Shown: positions 41,278 through 49,991 of the stretch, in pieces
Layout: the number at the start of each line of letters is the position of its first letter
Numbering within the stretch: the first letter of the stretch is position 1
Assembly: GCA_963735055.1 (NCBI GenBank)
Contig: CAVTJN010000021.1
Coordinates: 62,001 to 126,000 of the forward strand
From: JBBITI01 sp963735055
GTDB lineage: Bacteria > Chloroflexota > Dehalococcoidia > Dehalococcoidales > UBA2162
Direction: 5' to 3'
Length of the DNA stretch: 64,000 bases
Program-made: the position numbers and the translations under genes
Notes under the pieces: model-generated
The model's input: only the letters and a program-made list of their open reading frames with translations
What the model was told of the DNA's origin: nothing
The model's database searches: none

Positions 41278-42678
41278 TCAGAGATCAAAGATCTTCCCCG
41301 GATTCATGATGTTGTTTGGGTCGAACGCCCGTTTGATCCTCCTCAACAACTCGAGTTTCGGCCCCGGCACGGCGATGCCAATATACGGTTTCTTGGTGTA
41401 TCCGATGCCATGCTCGCCCGATATCGTTCCCCCCATCGAGACCCCCATCTCAAAAACCCGCGTGAAGAAGGCCGACATCCTGTTCTCGGCATCGGGCTCC
41501 TCAGGAACAATCGGGCACAAATGGACGTTACCGTCGCCGGCGTGTCCAACCATGAAGGTCGTGATGCCCAACTCACGGCTCGCCTGTCGAGCCCTTTGGA
41601 CGAACTCCGCGACGCGGGCCCTTGGTACCACCACGTCGGCCATATCCGCACGGCCGCCATGCACGATGGCCGGCCAAGCCTTCTCCCGGAAAGCCAACAG
41701 GTCGGCGGCGCGTTCGCCGCCAGCCACAAATACATCGATCGCCCCGTGGGCGAGGCAGATGTTTCCGATGTCATTTGAGACCGTGTTGGCGCCATCCTCG
41801 CTATCAGCCTCGATGATGATCATCAGCGAAGCTTCAAAATCATGAATTGGGGTTTCCTTACCACGAAATCGCTCAACAAGTTGCACCACATCCTTTTCAA
41901 TGAATTCGATACCCATGGGGAGGATGCTCTGCCGCAATATGTGCGGAACGGTGTTTGTGGCATCCTCAAGACATCCAAAAGGCGCCAGGACTACGTAACG
42001 CTTACCGGGCGGCGGTATCAGTTTCAGTACCACCCGCGTTATAACCGCCAGAGTGCCTTCCGACCCGGCGATCAACTGCGTCAGATCATAGGCCGTGGAG
42101 GACTTGATAAAGCGGCCGCCTGTTTCGATCGCCTCTCCGTTGGGAAGAACCGCCTCAAGCCCGAGCAGGAAGTTGCGAGTTACGCCGTACTTGACGGCCC
42201 GCATTCCACCGGCATTAGTAGCGACGTTACCACCAATCGTGGCCGTGACTTCGCCGGGGTAGGGCGGATAATACAGTCCCTGCTTCTCGACCGCTTCGTG
42301 AAGCCTGCTAAGAACGACCCCCGGTTCCACCGTGGCCGTGAAATTGTCCGCGTCTATCTCTAGAATTCTATTCATCATTTCCATGGACAGGACAATACCG
42401 CCGTGAATCGGCACCGCCCCCCCCGATAGGCCCGTCCCCGCACCGCGCGGTGTTACCGGGATCTTCCGGTCATTGGCCAGTCTCAGCACCCCCGACACCG
42501 ACGCCGCACTGTCCGGTCGGACGACCACGTCGGGCATAAACGGGGCAGTGTTGGGCGCCTCGTCTTTCGCGTAGTTCTTCCGGTCATCCCCGACCATGAC
42601 GTTCTCCGGACCCACGAGCGCGATCAGCGAGTCGAGGACATCGGCACTAACCCTGCCGTAGCGGTCTGCCGTTGACAT
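41278..42678 (-). CDS. FAD-linked oxidase, GlcD / D-lactate dehydrogenase type
   Basis: 466 residues. The FAD-binding type 4 domain carries PVTPRGAGTGLSGGAVP (about residue 72) and GEVTATIGGNVATNAGGMRA (about residue 143). The C-terminal FAD-oxidase domain has HAGDGNVHLCPIVP, SGEHGIGYTKKPYI and ends KRAFDPNNIMNPGKIFDL, the classic GlcD/D-lactate dehydrogenase close. It probably oxidises a 2-hydroxy acid such as glycolate or D-lactate. No GlcE or GlcF gene is next to it. ATG at 42678 was chosen because GGAG lies 8 nt upstream; a GTG at 42687 is in frame. Confidence 0.93.
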   Translation of the reverse strand: MSTADRYGRVSADVLDSLIALVGPENVMVGDDRKNYAKDEAPNTAPFMPDVVVRPDSAASVSGVLRLANDRKIPVTPRGAGTGLSGGAVPIHGGIVLSMEMMNRILEIDADNFTATVEPGVVLSRLHEAVEKQGLYYPPYPGEVTATIGGNVATNAGGMRAVKYGVTRNFLLGLEAVLPNGEAIETGGRFIKSSTAYDLTQLIAGSEGTLAVITRVVLKLIPPPGKRYVVLAPFGCLEDATNTVPHILRQSILPMGIEFIEKDVVQLVERFRGKETPIHDFEASLMIIIEADSEDGANTVSNDIGNICLAHGAIDVFVAGGERAADLLAFREKAWPAIVHGGRADMADVVVPRARVAEFVQRARQASRELGITTFMVGHAGDGNVHLCPIVPEEPDAENRMSAFFTRVFEMGVSMGGTISGEHGIGYTKKPYIGIAVPGPKLELLRRIKRAFDPNNIMNPGKIFDL

Positions 42679-42827
42679 GTCAAACACTCCGAACAGACTG
42701 TAATGACACGGCGATTATAGCCGACTCGCTAAAGAAAGCCAAAGCGTCACCGAAAATGACTTCCCCGGCTGCAACTCTCAGTCGATCGACAGATGCAAGC
42801 GCATAGCACGGTCATCCAGTTTGCCCT

Positions 42828-42848
42828 GGTATTATTGGGTATAATACC
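42828..42848. repeat. perfect inverted repeat GGTATTAT-N5-ATAATACC
   Basis: The 8-bp arms (42828-42835 and 42841-42848) are separated by TGGGT. The right arm contains TATAAT-like sequence on both strands, so it may be an operator overlapping a promoter. Confidence 0.5.
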
Positions 42849-42918
42849 CTATGATATTGGCAATAAATACCTTAGTAGAACTAATTAAACGTACTCGACT
42901 ACCCCCGGGAATAAGCAT

Positions 42919-42933
42919 TTGACGCATAGTCAA
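42919..42933. promoter_or_regulatory. FNR/CRP-like palindrome TTGAC-N5-GTCAA
   Basis: The element resembles the TTGAT-N4-ATCAA consensus of FNR/CRP-type regulators but has one extra central base. It lies about 50 bp ahead of the extended -10 of the cytochrome operon. Assignment to a regulator family is tentative. Confidence 0.4.
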
Positions 42934-42969
42934 TTACGCCTGAATGCCGAAGCCGGAAGACGGGGCGGC

Positions 42970-42978
42970 TGGTATGAT
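42970..42978 (+). promoter_or_regulatory. extended -10 promoter of the heptahaem cytochrome operon
   Basis: TGG-TATGAT is an extended -10 (TATGAT at 42973-42978), 47 nt before the ATG at 43026. It has the same TGG extension as the rsmG promoter. Confidence 0.5.
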
Positions 42979-43025
42979 GATTCTGTAGCCTGGCGAAGAA
43001 CCAAGGGAAGCAAGGAGGAGTGACG

Positions 43026-43310
43026 ATGAAGAAGTATGCTGGAGGGGAGAAAGTCACGGGGGGCACCTACGTGGATCTCAAGACCGGGCAACTCCTGTCT
43101 TTCGGAAGGACGGACGAAACTGTCCTGCCCGGGACGGCATCAAGCGCCTACGCGCGTGTACCTGTCGGCTTTGTTTTCATACTCGGCCCGCTGGCCGGCC
43201 TGGCCTATATCATTTTCCTGCCCCTGGCCGGAATCGGCAGCCTGGTGATACTCACGGGCTACAAGATCCGGGCATGGTCGGCAACCCTGGTACCGAAACC
43301 AGTCAAGTAG
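43026..43310 (+). CDS. small membrane protein preceding heptahaem cytochrome
   Basis: 94 residues. A polar N-terminal third (KYAGGEKVTGGTYVDLKTGQ) is followed by one long or two short hydrophobic segments (about residues 46-80). ATG at 43026 is fixed by AGGAGG 7 nt upstream; GTG at 43020 would overlap that site. It is not recognised. Its position 43 nt before the cytochrome gene suggests a subunit or assembly factor of the same complex. Confidence 0.75.
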   Translation: MKKYAGGEKVTGGTYVDLKTGQLLSFGRTDETVLPGTASSAYARVPVGFVFILGPLAGLAYIIFLPLAGIGSLVILTGYKIRAWSATLVPKPVK

Positions 43311-43353
43311 CGGCACCGGCAGCGATGGAGCATAATACCTGGAGAAGACGACT

Positions 43354-44277
43354 ATGCAGCATCGAATTTCAGCCACCATTCTCATCGCGGTAATCGCGGC
43401 CGGGGCGGCCTTCGCCCTGGCCGGCCCCATCGCCGTAGCCGATTCGAGTGTTCCCGGTCCCAAGGCGGCCGCGTCATCGGAATGCTCAGCGTGCCACGCC
43501 AACCCGGAGTTGAGCATGACGCTGTCCAGCGGCGACAAGATATCGCTCTACGTCGACGAATCCTCCGCTCAGAATTCGGTGCATGTCAGCCTCGAGTGCC
43601 AGACCTGCCACACAGGGTACACCTTTCCCCATCAAGCGGTGACGGCCAAGACTCTGCTTGAGTACCGGAAGATGCGAACGAGTGCCTGCCAGGGATGCCA
43701 CCCCGCCGTCTTCGCCGAGTTGCAGTCCAGCGTTCACTCGAATCTCGATCTCATTGGGTTCACGTGCACCGACTGCCACGGCAGTCACGGAATACAGCCG
43801 GCCCAGGCCGTTTCGCTCAGGGCAACCACGCTCGCCCTATGCACAACCTGCCACCAAGACCAACAGCTGATGAAGCGCTACGGATTGTCGACGACCGTCG
43901 TCAGCACCTATCTGAAAGACTTTCACGGCCGAACAAGCCTGTTGCGTGCCAAGAATGGGCAAGACACCTTCATAGACGAAGCTGTGTGCGTCGACTGCCA
44001 CGGGACCCACAATATCGTCAGCGTTCAGTCTCCGCAGTCCCAGGTCATCAGGGCAAATCTGACCGCGACCTGTCAGAAATGCCACCAGGCGGCCACTCCC
44101 AACTTTCCCGACAGCTGGATGGCCCACTACGCGCCCACTCTGACCAAGACGCCGTTAGTGTTCTTCGCGCGGTTGTTCTACTGGATAATGATACCGTTCA
44201 CCATCGGCGGCGTACTGATCCACATCATTATCGACCTACGCCATCACGCCAGGCTCGCAACGAGCGAAAAGAGGTAA
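43354..44277 (+). CDS. heptahaem c-type cytochrome with C-terminal membrane anchor
   Basis: 307 residues. An N-terminal signal (about residues 5-28) precedes seven CXXCH motifs: CSACH, CQTCH, CQGCH, CTDCH, CTTCH, CVDCH and CQKCH. Extra His residues (HVSLEC, HGSHGIQ, HGTHNIV) are likely distal ligands. A C-terminal membrane helix (about residues 270-292) anchors it. ATG follows GGAGAAGACGACT. It is directly followed by a cytochrome b gene, so the pair probably forms a quinol-to-periplasm electron conduit. Confidence 0.92.
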   Translation: MQHRISATILIAVIAAGAAFALAGPIAVADSSVPGPKAAASSECSACHANPELSMTLSSGDKISLYVDESSAQNSVHVSLECQTCHTGYTFPHQAVTAKTLLEYRKMRTSACQGCHPAVFAELQSSVHSNLDLIGFTCTDCHGSHGIQPAQAVSLRATTLALCTTCHQDQQLMKRYGLSTTVVSTYLKDFHGRTSLLRAKNGQDTFIDEAVCVDCHGTHNIVSVQSPQSQVIRANLTATCQKCHQAATPNFPDSWMAHYAPTLTKTPLVFFARLFYWIMIPFTIGGVLIHIIIDLRHHARLATSEKR

Positions 44278-44280
44278 TAG

Positions 44281-45075
44281 ATGAGCACCACACTGGCCAA
44301 CGACGCGGGAAAACCCAGCTACTTCGTCCGGTTCAATGTCCGGCAGCGGATCGAGCACATCGGGTTGATGGTGGTATTCACGATCCTCGCGGTAACCGGA
44401 CTTCTTCAGCGCTTCTATACCGGTGGAGCTGCCGAGTGGACCATCCTTCGTCTGGGCGGAATCGAGACGGTACGAACCATTCATCGCGTCTTCGGGGGAG
44501 TATTCACGCTGGCGCTGGTCTACCACCTGGTCATGCTGACACTCGGCCTGCTGGTGCGTCACGAGCGGCAGAGCATGCTGCCAACGCGCAAGGACTTCAC
44601 GGACATTGTCGACTCCCTCCGCTTCGGCCTGGGCTTCAGCCAACGCCATCCCCAATTCGGCCGCTTCAATTACCGTCAGAAATTTGAGTACTGGGGCCTG
44701 ATGTTCGGAAGTGCCATAATCACGATTACCGGCCTGATCCTGATGTTCCCGGTAGTGATCACGAAGATACTGCCCGGCCAATTTGTAGCCGCTTCGGTGG
44801 AAATCCACGGCTGGGAGGCCACCCTTGCCGTGTTAACAATTGTGGTATGGCATTTCTACGAAGTCATGATCCGCCCCGATGTTTTCCCGGCTGACGCCAC
44901 GATCTTCACGGGCAAGATATCTCGGGAGCGCATGATCGAAGAACACTACCTCAACTACGTCGAGTTGACCGGGGACGAGGTTGCCGGGTTGGCCGGACCT
45001 CAGGGCGCCGGGCCGGACAGCGGACAACCAGTCCCGCCCGTAACACCAGTTCGCCGCCCCAATTCGCAACGATAG
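44281..45075 (+). CDS. cytochrome b membrane subunit (FdnI/thiosulfate reductase-like)
   Basis: 264 residues with four main membrane helices. FNVRQRIEHIGLMVVFTILA, then VRTIHRVFGGVFTLALVYHL, and later EIHGWEATLAVLTIVVWHFYE supply the His ligands for two b haems in the di-haem cytochrome b561/FdnI family, which oxidises or reduces quinone. A soluble C-terminal tail ends in a Pro-rich stretch. ATG follows GAGG, 3 nt after the heptahaem cytochrome stop. It lies convergent to the M20 peptidase gene with a 35-nt gap. Confidence 0.9.
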   Translation: MSTTLANDAGKPSYFVRFNVRQRIEHIGLMVVFTILAVTGLLQRFYTGGAAEWTILRLGGIETVRTIHRVFGGVFTLALVYHLVMLTLGLLVRHERQSMLPTRKDFTDIVDSLRFGLGFSQRHPQFGRFNYRQKFEYWGLMFGSAIITITGLILMFPVVITKILPGQFVAASVEIHGWEATLAVLTIVVWHFYEVMIRPDVFPADATIFTGKISRERMIEEHYLNYVELTGDEVAGLAGPQGAGPDSGQPVPPVTPVRRPNSQR

Positions 45076-45110
45076 ACCCACCGCAAGCGGACTTACTGTG
45101 GCGGGGCGCA

Positions 45111-46262
45111 TCACACCAGAAATCTTGCGACAGTCGCGGCCAGGGCCTGAACGTCCTTCATGTAGACAAACTCGTCGTTACCGTGAATGCTGCATTCGGG
45201 CCGGATTACGCCCACGCCGAAACTCTGGCCTTTCCAATCGTTAACCACAATATTCGTCAGATCGCCGGAGCCCATCTCCCCGAACTTACCGGTGCTGCCG
45301 TTAATCTCAAGAATCGCCGATGACAACTCATCGACAATAGGGTCTTCACACGGCGGCACGGTCGGGATACTGAAACGATTCCCGATCTCCCAATCAACTC
45401 CCGGGACTGAGGAGATTCGGTCCATGATCTCGCTTTCGGCCTCGGCCAGGGACTCCTCCGGGATCAGCCGGCGGTCGATGGTGATGACACACTTGTCGGG
45501 AACGATATTCGCCTTGAGTCCACCTTCTATCTTATTGATATTCAGTCTAGCCTGCATGGCGGAAAGCCCGGTGTCGGGATGAACCTTGATGGCTGACTTC
45601 CGCCGCTCCACCACCCCCTTCAACCCCATCAGAGACTGGAGCACGGGCACTGCGTGTTCGATGGCGTTCGTCCCGAGATGGGACAGGCCGGAGTGCACTG
45701 ACCGGCCTTTCACGATGATGTCCATCTGGATGACTCCCAGGTCAGCGACGCAAACGAATCCAAAACTGGAGTCCAGCGAAAAGACATAGGCCCCTTCAAC
45801 GGGCGACATAAGATGGCCAAGATACCGCAACTGGCTCGCCTGGCTGATTTCTTCGTCAGTGGTCACGGCGACCGAGACGTCGTACCTGAGGGGCCTGTCT
45901 CGGACCACCTCGAGTGCCCCGAGCAGACTCACTAGTCCACCCTTCATGTCGGCAGCACCACGCCCGTAGAGTTTGCCGTCAACAAGTCGGGGGGTAAAGG
46001 CATCCCAACCCGCCGCAGGGACAACATCGGCGTGCCCGTAGAAGATCAAGCGTGGTTTGCCATCCGCCCGTCGCCGGCAAATAAGATTCACTCGCCCGGT
46101 GCGGCCTTCGGCGTGTTCCGGGGGAATATCGACCAGCCTGGTTTCAAAACCGACTTCCTGGAAAAACGGCACCAGGTATTCCATGGCCACCCGGTAGTTG
46201 TCCCCCGGGGGTACGGAAGTATTGATCTTGATGAAATCACTCAGAACCTTGACGAAATCCAT
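45111..46262 (-). CDS. M20-family metallopeptidase (ArgE/DapE-like)
   Basis: 383 residues. The dimetal site is evident: IFYGHADVVPAAG (first His and Asp), GRGAADMKGGL (bridging Asp), TTDEEISQ (catalytic Glu pair region) and the C-terminal His in IHGNDEFV. The central lid domain is around residues 180-290. Such enzymes hydrolyse N-acyl amino acids or succinyl-diaminopimelate; the exact substrate is not readable. ATG follows CGAGGTCGG, 51 nt after the URO-D-like gene on the same strand. Confidence 0.92.
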   Translation of the reverse strand: MDFVKVLSDFIKINTSVPPGDNYRVAMEYLVPFFQEVGFETRLVDIPPEHAEGRTGRVNLICRRRADGKPRLIFYGHADVVPAAGWDAFTPRLVDGKLYGRGAADMKGGLVSLLGALEVVRDRPLRYDVSVAVTTDEEISQASQLRYLGHLMSPVEGAYVFSLDSSFGFVCVADLGVIQMDIIVKGRSVHSGLSHLGTNAIEHAVPVLQSLMGLKGVVERRKSAIKVHPDTGLSAMQARLNINKIEGGLKANIVPDKCVITIDRRLIPEESLAEAESEIMDRISSVPGVDWEIGNRFSIPTVPPCEDPIVDELSSAILEINGSTGKFGEMGSGDLTNIVVNDWKGQSFGVGVIRPECSIHGNDEFVYMKDVQALAATVARFLV

Positions 46263-46313
46263 CTACCGACCTCGCCCCAATATGTTCCCGGCCCGGGGCC
46301 GGCCCTTGCCAAT

Positions 46314-47681
46314 CTAGCTGTAGACGCCAAACTCCCTGGCGCTGTCCATCAGGGCACGCACATTCGCCACGCTGGTGGTGCGGGGAATGCCCGACGCGGT
46401 GGCAAACATATATCCCCCGCCTTTGCCGGCCGTCTTGATGAGTTGCCGGCAGTGGTCCCTGATCTCGCCCGGAGTGCCAGCATAGATGAGGCTGGCCGGG
46501 ACATTCCCGGAGATACAGGCGACCTCACCCATTACCTCTTTGGCTCTTTTCATATCCGTCTCGGCGCCGAAGGCCCATAGGGTCCTCCCCTTTGGCAGGT
46601 CCCCGATTATTTCGAGCCGGGAGTTATACCCGCCCTGGGCGCCCATGCGGGGAATCAAGCCCTCCTCGATGAGACCCAGAACTATCTTCTTCAATGGTCC
46701 CCAGTAGAACGTCCGGTACTGCTCATCCGACATGAAACCATCGGCCCCCTTGTGCAAGGCGAAGCCAACCAAAGGGCACGCCCCCATGCGGGTGGTCTGC
46801 ACCCCCATCTGGATCAATATCGGGACGAGAGCTTCCATCGCCTCGAGAAGCTTCCCCGGCCTTCGAAATGAATCCATGACGACAGCACGCGTCCCCCTCA
46901 AGGAATCACCGATAAGGTCAAAAGGCGCCTTCGAAGTCCCACCCCCCATCGTGGGAAATCCGAGAGTGGCGAGGCGCCGGCTGGCGCCCCCGATCTGTTG
47001 CTGCCACTCGGTCATTTCCTTGCCGGCGACCATCATCTTCTGGAGCGCCGCCTGGACCTCGGGAAGCCCGTAGGCGCCCAGCGTCGAAGGGATCGCTGCT
47101 GTGGCACCCGACCCGGCGAGTACCGGAACAAGCTTCTTCAGCGGTTCCATCGCGGTCAGGACACGCGGCAAATAAACTCGATTCCAGTAGTCGTTCGGAT
47201 CCTCTATAAAAGCGTCATAGTCATCGACCGGCATGTATTCGTCTTCGACGTACTGGACGCCTTCGGCATCGTCGGCCAACCCGTTCCCGGGCCAGACGTA
47301 AAGCTTGAAATCCAATGCTTCCCAGACCCTGCCGGGATAGGCGTTTCCGGCGGCCACAACGTCTGGCCGGAAATCGAGCGTGCACTTGTTCATCACATCG
47401 ATGGCCTTGTTGACGTCGTACATAGTGTCTTTGTGCGTGTACCCGCAATACTCTTCGGCAAAGGCGCCCAGACCGGGCACGACGGGTACCCGCTTGGGAG
47501 ACCTTTTCAATAGCAGGGCATCGGCGATACTTGCGACGCGCTCCCTGTAAGCAGCTTCGGCCTCGGGCGACGCGAACTGAATCCCGGCAGCCGACGTCCA
47601 CGCCGTCATGCGTCTCTCCAGTTTCTGATCGGGGGTCAGTGAACTCCAGTTGACCTCCGCCTTGATGTCCTTCGATACCAT
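46314..47681 (-). CDS. uroporphyrinogen decarboxylase-fold protein (methyltransferase-like), copy 1
   Basis: 455 residues, about 100 longer than HemE. The C-terminal half carries the URO-D fold signatures of corrinoid/CoM-type methyltransferases: FALHKGADGFMSDEQYRTFY, LWAFGAETDMKRAKEVMG, and GEIRDHCRQLIKTAGKGGGY. HemE's N-terminal substrate Arg motif is absent, so haem synthesis is unlikely. A methyl group or a C1 fragment of an unknown substrate is the likely target. ATG at 47681 was chosen by GGGAGGAAGGT upstream. A related gene is divergently encoded at 47942. No corrinoid protein is nearby. Confidence 0.85.
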   Translation of the reverse strand: MVSKDIKAEVNWSSLTPDQKLERRMTAWTSAAGIQFASPEAEAAYRERVASIADALLLKRSPKRVPVVPGLGAFAEEYCGYTHKDTMYDVNKAIDVMNKCTLDFRPDVVAAGNAYPGRVWEALDFKLYVWPGNGLADDAEGVQYVEDEYMPVDDYDAFIEDPNDYWNRVYLPRVLTAMEPLKKLVPVLAGSGATAAIPSTLGAYGLPEVQAALQKMMVAGKEMTEWQQQIGGASRRLATLGFPTMGGGTSKAPFDLIGDSLRGTRAVVMDSFRRPGKLLEAMEALVPILIQMGVQTTRMGACPLVGFALHKGADGFMSDEQYRTFYWGPLKKIVLGLIEEGLIPRMGAQGGYNSRLEIIGDLPKGRTLWAFGAETDMKRAKEVMGEVACISGNVPASLIYAGTPGEIRDHCRQLIKTAGKGGGYMFATASGIPRTTSVANVRALMDSAREFGVYS

Positions 47682-47941
47682 ACCTTCCTCCCTGTTTAGC
47701 ATCTATCCAACGAATTAGGGGCATTGCAGCCATGCGAAGATTATCGTCGAGACGGTTCTGAGCCGGAAACAAAAACACAGGGCTGCTGACTCTGGGTTCA
47801 GTAGAAATCCGGAGTGTCCACTGGTACGAGGATAGTAAGGCGTCGAGTGGCAGGTGTCAAGTGTATCGCCGGAGAGCCCCATGGAGATTGCATGTGGCGA
47901 TCCTTTTATGGCAAAATGGCCTGAAAAGCGGGAGGTGCGTC

Positions 47942-49246
47942 ATGCCAGCAGCAAAGAGCGGAGGACCAACGAGCGAGGGTAAGAAGAGAGAGAACAAGCA
48001 AGGCAAAACGCCGAAGCAGCTTTACGACGAGCGCGAAAAGAGAGTCCGCGACGCTATCTCTCTCAAACAGCCTGACCGAGTGCCGGTCGATGTGCGCATG
48101 ACCTACTTCCCGGCCAGGTACACCGGCATTCCGATTTCAACCGCCTATTACGACGCCGCCGCCTGGAAACAAGCGGTCGTCAAGACAATCGTGGACTTTG
48201 AGCCCGACCTCTGGATGTGCGCGTCGGGGAACAGCCCGGGGGCGGCGATGGAGGTCCTCGGACCAACTCAGACGAAGTGGCCGGGCGGACCGCTACCACC
48301 CGATGTCTCCCATCAGGCCATCGATGTCGAGGTCATGAGAGAGGACGAATACGACCTGTTTCTTTCGGACCCCGGAGACTACACCGTCCGATATCTGCTG
48401 CCCCGGGCGTATGAGGCGTTGACGCCACTGGCCTCACTTCCCACCCTTTCTGACCGCCTGGTCGGATTTACGGCTATGACCCCGATGTTCACCAGACAGG
48501 AATTCCGGAAGTTAGCCCGGGCGCTACTCAAGGCAGGACAGGAGACTGAGAAATGGCAGCTGGCCTCGGGCAATCTGGAGGAAGAGATGGCGGCCCTCGG
48601 TTTTCCACCCCACGGGCACATGGGCGGCGCGGGTGGGGCTCCGTTTGATGCGGTCTCGGATTTCTATCGAGGCATGCGCGGCGCCATGCTGGATATGTAC
48701 CGCCATCCCGACGAACTAATTGCGATGTGTGACCGGCTGCTGCAGTGGCGAATCAGCCGGGCCGTGCCCGCCGATCCGAAGAAGCGAGGGAATCCGAAGC
48801 GGCTGTTCCTGGCCCTCCACCGGGGCGCCGAGGGTTTCATGTCAAAGAAACAATTCGAGAAGTTCTACTGGCCGGGCCTCAAGAAGGCAATGATGACCTC
48901 GATCGAGTTAGGGTACGTCCCGATGCCGTTCTGCGAAGGCGGGTACGGAGACCGGCTGGAATACTTCCTGGAACTGCCCAAGGGAAAGGTGGTGGCCCAT
49001 TTCGACCTGACGGATATGTTCAAGGCAAAAGAAGTCCTTAAGGACCACACGTGCATCATGGGGAACGTACCTTCCTCGATACTTCAGGTCGGGTCGCCCC
49101 AGGATGTGGATGAGTACTGCAAGAAACTGATCAAAGTCTGTGGAAAGGGCGGCGGATTCATCCTCACCAACGGCAGTTCTATAGACGAAGCCAAGCCGGA
49201 GAATATTCGGGCGATGGTGGAATCGGTCAAGAAGTACAGCCCGTAG
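47942..49246 (+). CDS. uroporphyrinogen decarboxylase-fold protein (methyltransferase-like), copy 2
   Basis: 434 residues, homologous to copy 1 on the opposite strand: FLALHRGAEGFMSKKQFEKF and GKVVAHFDLTDMFKAKEVL align with its counterparts, as does KKLIKVCGKGGGFILTNG. The first 40 residues are lysine-rich and specific to this copy. ATG at 47942 was chosen because GGGAGGTG lies upstream. It is followed at 24 nt by the ferredoxin-flavoprotein set, so a substrate demethylated or decarboxylated here may be linked to that redox system. Divergence of the two paralogues suggests different substrates. Confidence 0.85.
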   Translation: MPAAKSGGPTSEGKKRENKQGKTPKQLYDEREKRVRDAISLKQPDRVPVDVRMTYFPARYTGIPISTAYYDAAAWKQAVVKTIVDFEPDLWMCASGNSPGAAMEVLGPTQTKWPGGPLPPDVSHQAIDVEVMREDEYDLFLSDPGDYTVRYLLPRAYEALTPLASLPTLSDRLVGFTAMTPMFTRQEFRKLARALLKAGQETEKWQLASGNLEEEMAALGFPPHGHMGGAGGAPFDAVSDFYRGMRGAMLDMYRHPDELIAMCDRLLQWRISRAVPADPKKRGNPKRLFLALHRGAEGFMSKKQFEKFYWPGLKKAMMTSIELGYVPMPFCEGGYGDRLEYFLELPKGKVVAHFDLTDMFKAKEVLKDHTCIMGNVPSSILQVGSPQDVDEYCKKLIKVCGKGGGFILTNGSSIDEAKPENIRAMVESVKKYSP

Positions 49247-49269
49247 CACTCCATTGCAGAGAATCGACC

Positions 49270-49977
49270 ATGGTTCCGTTCGGAACTCGGGACGGTCAGG
49301 ACAGTTTGGTTGACATCTATGTAATGGGACGGCAATACCAGGTACCGGAAGGACTCACCATCCTGACGGCGATGGAATACTGCGGATACCGGATGGTCCG
49401 CGGATGCGGATGCCGCGCCGGATTTTGCGGGGCGTGCGCGACCATATACCGGACGAAGAGCGACCCGCAGCTGAGGTTCGATCTCGCCTGCCAGAAAATG
49501 ATCGAGCCGGACATGTATCTGGTACAGATACCCTTCTTTCCAGCGCCGAGGGCTCTCTACGAATTAGACGGACTGGAAGCGAGCGGGGGCCAACTCCTGA
49601 AGCTGTATCCCGATGTGGTGAAGTGTTTTGGCTGCAACACCTGCACCAAGGCTTGCCCTCAGGACCTCGAAGTAATGTGGTACATGGCCGACGCGCTTCG
49701 AGGAGACATCGCCGAAGTGGCCCGCAAGTCGTTTGACTGCGTGATGTGCGGACTGTGCGCAGCCAGGTGCCCGCAGGGACTGGTCCCCTACGACGTGGCC
49801 CTCCTGTGCCGCCGCCTGTACGGCCGGTACCTGGCGAAGGAATCGCAGCACCTCAAAGATCGAATTGCTCAGATTAGCAGCGGCGAGTTCGACGCTGAAC
49901 TGGACCGGCTCAAGAAAGCGAACCCGGATGATCTTCGGCGGCTTTACGACGCCCGCGACATTGAACCGGCTTACTAG
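49270..49977 (+). CDS. SdhB/FrdB-like ferredoxin with [2Fe-2S] and two [4Fe-4S] motifs
   Basis: 235 residues. The N-terminal ferredoxin domain has CGCRAGFCGAC and a later LACQ for a [2Fe-2S] cluster (about residues 45-77). The C-terminal part has CFGCNTCTKACP (about residue 118) and CVMCGLCAARCP (about residue 158), two [4Fe-4S] sites, rather than the [4Fe-4S] plus [3Fe-4S] of succinate dehydrogenase. It ends in a charged helical stretch. It precedes the flavoprotein at 14 nt and is expected to pass electrons to or from it. No membrane anchor subunit is found. Confidence 0.88.
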   Translation: MVPFGTRDGQDSLVDIYVMGRQYQVPEGLTILTAMEYCGYRMVRGCGCRAGFCGACATIYRTKSDPQLRFDLACQKMIEPDMYLVQIPFFPAPRALYELDGLEASGGQLLKLYPDVVKCFGCNTCTKACPQDLEVMWYMADALRGDIAEVARKSFDCVMCGLCAARCPQGLVPYDVALLCRRLYGRYLAKESQHLKDRIAQISSGEFDAELDRLKKANPDDLRRLYDARDIEPAY

Positions 49978-49991
49978 GGGGTACTGGCACG

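Larger units (their letters stand above)
42679..43025. other. 347-nt AT-richer intergenic region between divergent operons
   Basis: No gene is seen. It separates the GlcD-type gene (minus) from the small-protein/heptahaem/cytochrome b operon (plus). It holds three short regulatory-looking elements listed separately, and is markedly more AT-rich around 42825-42935 than the rest of the window. Confidence 0.6.

Noticed and set aside
41078..41278. 66-codon minus-strand frame between GlcD and cupin genes
   Set aside because: Overlaps the cupin start in another frame, has no recognisable sequence and no ribosome binding site I trust.
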